From Archegozetes longisetosus (taxonomy: Eukaryota; Arthropoda; Arachnida; Sarcoptiformes; Trhypochthoniidae): a DNA stretch of 64,000 nt. The position numbers were made by a program, and so were the translations under genes. The DNA lies in the NCBI GenBank assembly GCA_018873245.2, contig JAEMBT020000005.1, positions 3,024,001 through 3,088,000 on the forward strand, written 5' to 3'. The notes under the pieces were generated by a model. That model saw nothing but the letters and a program-made list of their open reading frames with translations, did no database searches and was not told the origin of the DNA. Position 1 is the first letter of the stretch. Each line of letters opens with the position of its first letter. Below are positions 1 through 12,615 of this stretch, piece by piece.

Positions 1-553
1 GCTAAAGAAAATTACTACCTATTTAAGTATTGATCAATAAAAAAGTAAATTACAATAAAAACATGATAAAGAAATTTATTTTATGATAGTCAATTGAACG
101 AATAATTGATTTTAATCTATCCCAACATCTTAACATTTATGAGAGGTTATATTTAGAAAAAAATCAATAATTTATTAAATTTAATCAAAACTACAAAAAA
201 TACAAACATTTTCATCGGAATTAATAACCACTAATAAAGCATTTAATAAATTTAAAGTAAATAACAATAAGTCTTTGCCAATTATCAAACTTTATTCTTA
301 ACTATATCAGTCATAATTTTGATGTCATTTTATTGACACAAAGTTTTAATACCAAGTTTTAGTGTGTGGAGTTTCATGTTATTCATGCAATTGCTTTCGC
401 GATCATTATAATTGAAACAGTAATTTATCAAACGATAGTACTAATAAAATAGAGACATATGTCAGAACTAATTATACACAATATTTAACTGTTCTCAATT
501 ATGTAATTAGTGTAGACTTTCTATTAAACAAATGTCTAAGTATTTCAACTTAT
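1..553. other. Intergenic, no feature seen
   Basis: AT-rich DNA downstream of the peroxidase gene that starts at 554. I see no reading frame with coding character, no RNA gene and no repeat of note. Confidence 0.6.
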
Positions 554-1526
554 TTAAAGTTGTGCTTTCAAGTCCTTCTCGATGTCTTTCGGTTCGGTAG
601 TTGGCGCATATCTTTTAATGGGAGTACCATTCTTGTCAACCAAGAATTTAGTAAAATTCCATTTAATAGCATCGATACCAAGAATTCCCCCTTGTTGTTT
701 CTTAAGCCATTTGTAGAGAGGATGAGCGTTATCTCCTTTAAGAAAAACACAGATTAAGTAAAAACTAAATCAACACAAGTTTTAACAACAGTTACAAAAG
801 CTTTCAACAAAAGACATAATTACTTTAAAACTAAAACATATTTTTCTATACTGTTAAAGTAGTAAAAAATTCAATGAAAGCTAAATAATTGGCGAAATAA
901 GTTTTTGAGCTAAATTGTTCATAGCAGACATACCGTTCACTTCAATTTTGGAGAACATGTCAAACTTGATATTATTTTTCTTAGCGAACTCTTTAATATC
1001 AATATCGCAACCGGGCTCCTGACCGTTGAACTGATTTGAAGGGAAGGCTAATATTCGGAGTCCGTCCTTCTCGTACTTTTCGTACAATTCATTCAATTGC
1101 TTGTAATTGTTTTTAGTTAGTCCACAATTTGAGGCAACATTTACCACAAGTGCGACTTTTTCTTTGTATCGGTCAAGAGGTACCTTAATTGATAAACTAA
1201 ATTCAATAATTGAATAAATCCAAAATTTATGTAACTGAAAAAACATTATTTGCGAGCAAAATAAAACATGTTTTTGACAAAAATAGTCAAAACAAAACTT
1301 GAAAAAGAGATAACTTTTTGAAAATGTAAAAATAGATTTTCTGTGATTTTGCCAACACAGGTTCTAGAAATCAATCAAAATTGAGAATCAAACTCATTTA
1401 AAAAGGTAATTTTAATTTATTTAAAATATAATAAATTAATAATCGACTTAAAACCTCGTTGCCGTCGATGTCTTTAGCTGTGAATTCGTACAAAGATTTT
1501 GCTTGTTTCCAATCGTTTGATGCCAT
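554..1526 (-). CDS. GPX4-like: Phospholipid-hydroperoxide glutathione peroxidase (GPX4-like, Cys type)
   Basis: Reduces lipid and other hydroperoxides using glutathione or thioredoxin, in the antioxidant defence of cytosol and membranes. Three exons: 1526-1455, 1183-934 and 735-554. Junction frames agree and give 167 residues, close to the usual 165-170. The start is the ATG before [18 protein letters not shown], a normal family N-terminus. The catalytic tetrad is visible: Cys44 in NVASNCG, Gln79 in FNGQEP, Trp133 and Asn134 in IKWNF. The peroxidatic position is an ordinary Cys codon, not selenocysteine, as in most arthropod enzymes. [11 protein letters not shown] followed by [10 protein letters not shown] matches the GPX4 branch, which lacks the tetramer loop. 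An upstream exon adding a signal or mitochondrial leader for another isoform cannot be excluded. Identity is very secure; the exact start slightly less. Confidence 0.93.
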
Positions 1527-2039
1527 TCTTACTGATATTAATGGTAACGATATTAATCGTAAGTTATTTAACGACAAAATATGTCTCGAGTTTAGAACGA
1601 ACGCCGTTTTGATTGCTTTTTATATAAGAGCTTTGCACAATATCACAGTTACTTAAATATTTTCAAATATTTTTATATTGCGTTTCAAAGTCTAGTTAGA
1701 TGTGATTGATCTGGACTTTGTTTTTCAGATAAATGTTTTGGTACTTTTACATACATAGTCGTATCGGTCAACGCTAGTTCCCATACTAGTACGACACACT
1801 GAGGCAAGTAGCAAACTCCATCGTAAATACAGTGTTTTTAAGGCTATTCGTCTATGTGTGTCGCACTAATGCGCGTATTAGTTTGGCCTCTAACGGTGCT
1901 GCCATCCTATTGAACTAGTTGAAGGATTTAGCAGCTACATTCACAAAGTTATTGCTTGTGCAACGAGAGAGTGGACTGAATAGAGATGTCTAAAGAAATT
2001 TAGTTCAACCAATAGAAAAACTTTATTTAACATAGCGCT

Positions 2040-2973
2040 AAAGCAAAAGAAATACAGTTGAAGATATTTATAATAGTCATTAAGAACAATACTTTTTCAC
2101 ATAATTATGCTTTGATAAAACATTGTTATAAATAATTTTGCTTTATTGTACTGCTTTGAATGAGTAAGTGCGTTATCAAGTACGATGACTGAACAAGGGG
2201 GCACATTTGGTAATCATTTTTCTTTAAGCCAATTTTCAAAATGCTGAGAAATCATTTCAGAATTAACAAATATCTCTTCGGCTTCTTTAACAAATTCATT
2301 TTCACTTCCAGCATGTATTATTGAATAACGCGTCCCTATACCAATTGACATTTTAAACCTAAGTTTTTGCTATTATTTAAAGGTTGTAATATCTTATACT
2401 TTACGTCATTTTTGTGAACAAATGTCTCGTCAATGTATATAAAAAGGGAGTTAGGTCATAGTTTTTCAATGGTTCTCTTTTCAATTAAATAATTAATTGT
2501 TTTCTTCTTAATGTCAGATCTATTAATAATTTGCGATTTTAATAATTTTTTGTATCAGAACATTTATATCCATTTACTTTAATATTTTATAAAAGGTTCT
2601 ACGCCCGCAATTTTTGAATGAAAGGGATTCATTTAGTCTACCTACTTTATAGACGTCATTAATCGATGGAAACACATTATTTTTATTAAAATTCAATATA
2701 ATGTCGTCTATTATAACATAATCCTTTGGTTTAAATGAAAATTGAAGTGTTCGTTTTTAGTTTTTTAGGAGAATTACAGTTGTTATTTAAAATATTATAA
2801 ATTGAAGTTCTTGAAAGTTTTGTAATTTTAATTATGTCATTAATTACGTCTTTCTGCTTACTTGTTGGTTGACGTTCACGTAAGAACTTGTATAAATTTT
2901 TGACTATATATTTGACATAAGAGTTTATATAATGACCAGTTCCTAACTTATAGTTATCCTTAATAGACTGCAT
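2040..2973 (-). pseudogene. Transposase remnant, DDE_3 endonuclease type
   Basis: Read on the minus strand from 2973. The N-terminal segment (2973-2731) looks like a DNA-binding helix-turn-helix, with KITKLSRTSIYNIL. After a frame change near 2740 comes DYVIIDDIILNFNKNN and CGRRTFYKILKVNGYK (about 2740-2560), which resembles the conserved N-terminal half of arthropod DDE_3 transposases. After another frame change comes FIYIDETFVHKNDV (about 2440-2395), holding the first catalytic Asp in the YIDET motif. Then comes IGTRYSIIHAG (about 2345-2300), and after an in-frame stop, PNVPPCSVIVLDNALTH (about 2205-2160), with the second catalytic Asp. The region that should hold the final Glu is not recognisable. 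The family is clear from these motifs; the gene is non-functional. Confidence 0.8.
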
Positions 2974-3145
2974 TCTTTCACAATTTATAATTAAATCACA
3001 TTTTATTCATAAGAATTTATTAATAACTAATATCACATTTTATTGGAAAAATGTTTTGTGTTAAAAATAGTGGCGTAATTTATGTATAATTTGTATTGTG
3101 TTGTGCTATTTTTTATTGGCTGATAATTTTGATAGTTATTACAGA

Positions 3146-3863
3146 TTCTGGTATTCAGGGCACATGAGGAACACTCGGGAGGAGCCTGTCTTTAAGGTGG
3201 ATTTTAGGGAGGATTTCTTTCTATTTTAAATGATTTGAAGCAAAATAATGAAAATTTTATCAATTGTATCAAAATTAAACACAAGATGTCAAACAAATCT
3301 CACTACTTTCAGATAAAAAATTTAATATTTGATGTATTTGTTTTCCAATATCTTTAATATTATAGTCATTCATATCTACCGAACTCGAAACCAATCCTAA
3401 GTTTTTCTGAATGTCTAAATTCAATCATATATTAGAATTATTAATACATTTAAAAAATTATTGGTAAAAGTTTTACTTAACTCTAATAGACTTTAGCTTT
3501 GAATTGAATGTAATTTATAACATATAATATAATGTATAATATATTATATATGGTTAAATATGACTATTCATTTTTTCAAATCAAATAATAATTTTAAACA
3601 ACAAAATGTTACGATTTATTTGTTTTGTAGAAATTTTTTGTACTTTTTATGATACCAAATGAAAAAAAGTACAGTTTATTAACAACTGTCTTTAAGTTTG
3701 TAGTTTAGTAATCATTTTTGTTGACATCATGTGTTAAAATGATCATATAGTTATTTAAGATCAATACAATTGTCTGAATCAATAGATATACGTTAACAAG
3801 ACCAACCCAATTATAGTCTCCTCCCCAGTGTTCCTCATACGCCATGAATACCCAGATCTCTAT
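3146..3863. repeat. Internal inverted repeat pair (about 45 bp arms) inside the transposon
   Basis: Left arm 3146-3190 contains ATGAGGAACACTCGGGAGGA; right arm 3820-3863 holds the inverse with only a few mismatches (ATGAGGAACACTGGGGAGGA on the minus strand). The 630 bases between them have no coding character. This could be a nested MITE or the product of an inverted partial duplication of the transposon end. Confidence 0.6.
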
Positions 3864-4433
3864 TCAGTCCACTCTCTCGTTGCACAAGCAATATTTAAGT
3901 GAGGACTAGCATCGTCTCATACGATGGCGTTCACTATTCAATACTCGTTTGTAAAGCCATTACTGCTATTCGTGTCGCCACTAATGACACGCCTTTAAAT
4001 ACTTTAACATTTATTAATTATTATTTTTCGACTTAATTCTTATTTCTTTATATATTTGTTTATACTCTGTTGGTTTTATTATTTTTTACGTTTAATACTA
4101 AACCCATCTTTAGTTAATTATATCTAAGAATAAGAGGTAAGAAATACAAAATAAGTATCTTCATAAATATTTCTATATTTTGATTATTATCTTTATTATT
4201 ATTGTTGTTACTCTTATCAATTGACACCTTTTTCACTATTGATCTAAATTCAATACATATTAGTACTGAGAAAAATCTAAATGAGTGTTAAATTAGCAAA
4301 TTATTCAAATTTCGATTGAATGGTCCACATAAGAGAACATAAAGATAATTAGAAATAATTGGACAAAATGGAAACAATATTATATAAATACTAATAGAAG
4401 TAATGTGTGATTTAATTTAGAGAATAGAGTGAA

Positions 4434-6982
<2,549 letters not shown>

Positions 6983-8149
6983 TAATTATTATTATTAATA
7001 ATTATTACTTATAGCTAATCAAACGTTAACCATTTAATGGTATTTTTCATTTCTATTTATTTTCTACTTTCATATCGAACTAATCGTTTGATTTAACTTA
7101 AAATCTTAAGTGAGATTTTATTAATTTTTATTACTGAAAGGTTTAGATCTATTTTACACTTTGGCTAATTTCTAAAGAGACTATTTTTAGAATCTCGGAT
7201 TAATTATTTTTAATTATTTTTGATTTATTAATCAAGTGGCAATCAAACTGTTAAGCACTCAGAATATCTGGTATTGTATATTATTATATAAAGTTTAACT
7301 TATTTTAGCACTTAGTAGATTCCGTCCAATCTATCAGTTACTTAAATATTGTCAAATTTTTAATTTGGTATTTCGGTTGCTATTCTATAATGCAAATAAG
7401 TTTATATGACAATCACAGTATGCGGTCAATTTCATTATTAATAAATAATGTTGAATTTTTCTCATCCGTTTATCCTTAATTGGATATTATGTTGTATCTA
7501 AACAATATTAACATTTTTAGTTTTTATTCACTTCGGAACTGAGTTTCAAATTGGACACAAGTCAACTAACAAGAATATTGCCGTTTGGTATTCAAGAATG
7601 GTGTAAATGATAATTACCCTAAATATGAACTTGAAATGAACAACTTGACATTTGTGCTCATAATTATTTATTTATATAATCAGTAATTCGAAACCTTAGT
7701 CGTAATTACAAGTAATGATGAAAAATAAAAATTAGACAAAGAGGAATGACTATAGGGACTGGTTAATATGAATCTATTTTTACGTGAGCAATTAAATACA
7801 AATTTTCTACATTAGAATACAAGAGCCAATCGTAGATTAACAAATGTATACAATCAATTATGCAATCATGTGAAAGGTGCAATTTAATACAATTTGCAAA
7901 TAATTGTCACCGATCGATATAATGGTAACAATGTTAAGAATATCAATATTAAACTATACAACAGTCGTTAATTACATACTGAGATCTTCGAAAGCTGCAA
8001 ACTTTGTCTATTAATTAGTCGTCATTTACGATAATTATTAGAAAAAATTAAAATAATTCTTATTCCATAATACAATTAAAAAGCCAAGATTAAATAGATA
8101 TTAATAAAACCGATAAAAACATAATTAAAATCAAGCCCTCAACCGAAGA
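6983..8149. other. Convergent intergenic region
   Basis: Lies between the 3' end of the PAK gene (+) and the 3' end of the kinesin gene (-). AT-rich, with many short runs and no reading frame of coding quality. It must hold both 3' untranslated regions and poly(A) sites; I could not assign them with confidence. Confidence 0.6.
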
Positions 8150-10817
8150 TTAAAATCTGAATCGCGGCAAATGCGGCGATTTCGTTGCATTCGGTGACTT
8201 ATTGCCATTCATGCGGTAGTTATATCTGTTCGATGCATTGTAGGTGTTGCGATACGAGTAGTTTGAGTCATGATTCCAACGATTGTTGTAATTATGAGTC
8301 GATCGCGGAGACTGATATCCCGAACGGTTCCTGAATTTGTTGCAATTTCCATCTTTATTGAAATGATTATAATTATTATTGGATCTATTTCTATAGTTAT
8401 TAGAATTATTTTTCCAATAATCACGATTAGAGGACTGTGAATTGGGTGAAGGAGCCGGTCGATTGTTCTCAATAGTGAAAGTACCATTCATTGGATCATT
8501 TTCATCAGCCAACGCATCATTAGAGGCATTATTTGCGGGAACGACAGCAACTTTCGACGATTTATTCAAAGTTGACGTCAGAGAGTTTCGCAATGAATTG
8601 ATTGGCCTCAAAGGCGTGCTTTTCTCTGGGGTCAAATTGACGCTAAAAGAATACGACGGAGTGATGTTACAGATAGAGACCAATGCTCGAGAAGTGTTGG
8701 CGAGAGGTGTTTTAGGAAGAGCCGAATAAGTGGGCAAGGAGAATAAGTTCTCGACTTCTTTACGTTTACACAATTTAGGAGAAGTCATGTCATCTCTCCA
8801 GACCACACTCTTCTTTCCTTCTACTTTACGCAATAAATTACTGAAAGCAGTCCCTAGTTCTTCACTCAGTCTTCCCATTCCATCCAAACAATGGTACGCG
8901 TGGCGGTTCAACTTAACTGATTCTGTCATCAACTCTTCGTTAGTGTCTAATCGCGATAGCAATTCTTTTGCGATTTCCGTCGAATGTCTTTCAGCGAATG
9001 ACTTATCTTTGAATTCTGCCACCATATTGTGATTGTTGAAGAAAGTGTCGATGAGCCAGTCGTCAGGGCCTGTTTGTTCCCTCAATTCGTTTTCTATGCG
9101 CTTGATTTTTGTCTCGTTTTCCTCAACTTTTACTTCTAGAGAACTCTTTTGATGTGAAAAGTGAAGTTTTTGGTTATAAAGCGCTTGTAACTGATCGTTC
9201 TTATTGGGTCCACTAATTTCTTGTTCATCACTTGCCATTAGTTTATGCCTATCGATATCATATTTCCGGAACAATAATCGCAACTGAAAAGAGAGAATAA
9301 GATGTCAAAACTAAACAGTTAGAGAATGAGGGACGAATACTTACATCAATTTTCTTCAAATTACTTTCGCATTCCATGAGTTGACGTCTTAAGCCAAGTC
9401 GTTCTTCAAACAAGATTTCCAAAGAATTTTTCACAGCATTGAGTTTCTCACTAGAATCACAATTGGCAATAATCGGATTATCTGGAACTCTATCGATTTG
9501 AGAACGAAGTTTTTGAAGTTCTTCTTGAAGTGAATGTATTAGATCACTCTGTTCGACATTCTTTCGATTGAGTGATTCAATCAAATGATTGTAATTTCTA
9601 GGTTGAAGACCAACTGAGAAGCTATTTCTTCTAAGATTCAGTTGAATTCCTTTAGCTCTGTCAGCGTAGACCAAAGTGTTGTGAGTCTCTTCGTAATGAA
9701 AATTCGAAGGACTGACTGTCGCGATCATTGCTGTCTGACAATTGCCACCCAAAGAGTCGCGTAACAGTAAAGTTAGTTTTGAATTACGATAAGGAATATG
9801 TGAAACTTTGCGCTTAGGATCAATGTTGGCGAGAGCTGTTATGCAATTTCCCAGAGCTAGCAGTGATTTGTTGATATTTCCGCCTTCCCGTTGAAGACCT
9901 TTACTTCTGTTACTCTTATAAGCAACAGTGGCGCGTTCACTACCAGCCAAATCAATTAAACTCATTTTCGAAATCTGAATCGACATCTCTTGAGTCGATG
10001 AGAAATCTTGTTTTTTCAGTGATATCTGAAAGATCGCGTGAGATCTTGAAGACTCTGCGTTTGCGTCAGTCGGATGTTGTGTTCGATTTCTGTTGCCATA
10101 TTCTAACATTTCCAGCAGATGATTTGCATCTTTTGGCTGATGTACTGATAGATTGTTGACTACAACCCCTCTGTGACTGTCTTCACGAACAGCAAGCGCT
10201 TTGCCAGAAGTCGGATCGAGTAAATCAAAGACTATTTCGTTATAAATTTCAAAGTATGAAATACTGAGCTCTAAGTGCTCATCAGAAGACTTCTCTTGCA
10301 ATTGACGGAACAGATCCATAGTTGTGAAGAATATGACTCCGGGATCGTCATTAGAGCCTAACATTGTGTATGTCTTTCCCGAACCGGTAGCGCCATAGGC
10401 AAACACCGCACAATTATAGCCACTCAACAGAGAATCAACAAAACTTTTGGTTGACTGTTCGTAGACTTGGATATTTGACACGTTTTCATCGAAGACCCGA
10501 TCGAATACGAATTGCAAGTTCTTATTAGGTCTACGACCAATCTCTTTATACTTCTTTCCATGATATAAATACTCCTGATCCTGATCGATCGGATCGAAGA
10601 CAAGCATCTGGCGATCGACCACATCTATCATCTGTTTCGATCCACCGTTGACTTCACGTTCTGAAAGCGGTCGAACTCGAACGTGAACTTTCATTCGATT
10701 CAAACATTTCGATGAACTCTTCTCTTGACTCACATCTCCACTCCAATTCGGACATCTTTTCGATGGAATCTCTTCTTCGATTTTGTCAAATGACGAACGC
10801 TTTAAATTGGACGACAT
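8150..10817 (-). CDS. Klp67A (KIF18A-like): Kinesin-8 motor protein (KIF18/Klp67A family)
   Basis: Plus-end-directed, microtubule-depolymerising mitotic kinesin that limits spindle length and chromosome oscillation. Two exons, 10817-9345 and 9283-8150, joined across a 61-base intron (donor GTAAGT, acceptor TTTTCAG), giving 868 residues. The N-terminal motor has P-loop GATGSGKT at residues 142-149, switch I NAESSRSH at 253-260 and switch II DLAGSE at 289-294. The long loop after the first beta strand (residues 50-100, with LVFDP and FVFDRVF) is typical of kinesin-8. Neck and coiled coil follow to about residue 620 (LIHSLQEELQKLRSQ, then EERLGLRRQLMECE). The last 120 residues are Asn/Arg/Tyr-rich and probably disordered. 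The start MSSNLKRSS was chosen over an upstream in-frame ATG at 10874 because the extension is hydrophobic and unlike kinesins. Identity is very secure. Confidence 0.95.
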
Positions 10818-12615
10818 TCTCTCAAATTGCAGCTTTAATGAGAAATTTTTAATTAATAACAATTCAAAAAACAAATTGATTTATAGATTAGAGTAAAAGT
10901 TTGGAATAGGAAAACATAATTAAAAGTTTTGAAAAAATAAATTAATAATGAAGTGAATGACAATCCAGTCATTTGTAGAACTGACCACTTGTTCAATGAA
11001 AATGAAACTTAATTGACATGATATTAAGAAAATTAAGTTAATTTACTGATTAAAGCGTTGATATGAACTGTGTTTTGAATGGAATAGCAATAAAAGTAAT
11101 TAAATTTTACATTAAATACAATTAAAGTTGCAATCGGTTATAACAATAGTATTATTGATATCATACAAAAGCATCACGTACTTCAACGTTCACTTACATT
11201 TAATTTCAAATTTTTTGCTTACTTTACTTTTATTGGTCAACGTATTTGTCACGTGACTATTGGACTTATCAAAGCTTTCTTATTACTGATTGGATGTGTA
11301 GCAACAGAACAGCGAAGCAGTCAATCTGTGCTTTGATTGGTTATAGACTGAACTAAAATGTTTTGAGTGAGACCTTGAGAGGAGATTACATTTGATTGAA
11401 TATAGCAGTGATGTCAAACTCATGGTTCCTAAAGTTCCCAAATTCTTAAACTATTAAATTTTGCTTAGGGACTGTCTTTTATATTTTGCTCAATCCCTCA
11501 ATCCTTTCATCTTGATTTTCATTTTGATTTAATCCTTCGAATTGTACCAAAAAACCAAAATACTCTTTCAATTAAACCATAAAACTGCGACATTTATGTC
11601 AAATTAACTCTTGATTCAGTTTTGATTTTATTTTTGAGGATTTTGGTACCAAAAAGCTTTTTATTCGATCCGAAAGTGATTCAATTGAATGGAATGTGAC
11701 TTCAAACTTTGTTATAATTAGATTATAGTATTTAGTATTACTTCAGGCCTGACTGACTATTAGCTGCATTTAAATAACTATCATCTGATGTAATCTTTCA
11801 AACTTTCAGTTATCAAGCACGTGATAATCCAATAGTTATCAAATAATTATCAAGCAAGTTATCAAATACGAATAGTCATCAAATTAAGAAATTACAATTT
11901 GAAAAATAGTGCGGCAAAAAGTAAAAAAGAAAGTGAAAACAAAAGGGAACAAATAGAAATAAGAAATAGATGCGTGAATGGGCCTGTCAAGTGATAGGTT
12001 GGAGACGAATGAAAGCAATGTATTGCGAAGAGAGCAAATCAGATAATTTGTGGCTGCAAAAGGAACACGTTTTTGACAAATGTCTAATCTTCTCATATTT
12101 AATAACAAAAGTTTTGGCAATTTTAATAAATCCAATAATCAATAAAATAATCAAATGGTATGACATTTCTATTAAATTAATTATTGACTAATTAATAATA
12201 TAAATGATTGAAATGAAAACAATTTACAAGTGGTCGAAGAGATTGGGAAAAGAAAAGCATCAAACGATGAAATCTGGCGAAGACTTAAACTAATTATTGT
12301 AGAAATGAGCCAAAATGAAACGCTATTTTACACAATTTGCGGAATCAAATGAAAAATTAGTTAAACAAATTTGGTTTTGATGGTGTCATTTGAGATGAAT
12401 TGATAGATAAAAATAGGACTCAATCGTTATATTATTAATAGTTTTTATAATAAGACAATCAAACGGTTGTCCTATTGTGAAAAGAACACAATTATTCGAT
12501 TTATTACAAAAGGACAGAAATTGATATTTAGTTTTAAATTAAAAATATATATCAATACTATGTTAAGAATGAGTTAGAATCGAAAGGATAGAAAACTAAA
12601 TTTGGGGATTGGAGT
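10818..12615. other. Intergenic region between kinesin-8 (5' side) and SAP130 (3' side)
   Basis: Besides the CCAAT array it contains a cluster of TTATCAA/TCATCAA words around 11760-11885, with a second CACGTG at 11818-11823. No reading frame here looks like a gene. Confidence 0.55.
11225..11345 (-). promoter_or_regulatory. Array of four CCAAT boxes plus a palindromic E-box upstream of the kinesin-8 gene
   Basis: ATTGG, which reads CCAAT on the gene's strand, occurs at 11232-11236, 11259-11263, 11289-11293 and 11336-11340, spaced 27, 30 and 47 bases. A CACGTG E-box inside TCACGTGA lies at 11250-11255. Multiple CCAAT boxes about 30 bases apart are the known NF-Y signature of G2/M genes, which suits a mitotic kinesin. 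It lies about 410-520 bases before the chosen ATG, a plausible core promoter with a 5' leader. Confidence 0.5.

Larger units (their letters stand above)
1949..3894. mobile_element. Decayed DDE_3 (Tc1/mariner-superfamily) DNA transposon with terminal inverted repeats
   Basis: A stretch of about 40 bases at 1949-1987 (GCTTGTGCAACGAGAGAGTG, then GACTGAATAGAGAT) recurs inverted at 3855-3894, nearly identical, and brackets a broken transposase on the minus strand. A second inverted pair, 3146-3190 against 3820-3863, lies inside, its right copy touching the right terminal repeat. I could not fix a target-site duplication, so the outer limits are approximate. Short hairpins and a partial direct repeat lie just outside (about 1843-1880 and 3966-3991), so the true ends may be further out. 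The element is dead: its transposase has frameshifts, at least one internal stop and a truncated 3' end. Confidence 0.7.

Noticed and set aside
1459..1656. Plus-strand 65-codon frame
   Set aside because: Antisense of the first GPX exon, which encodes a family-typical N-terminus on the minus strand.
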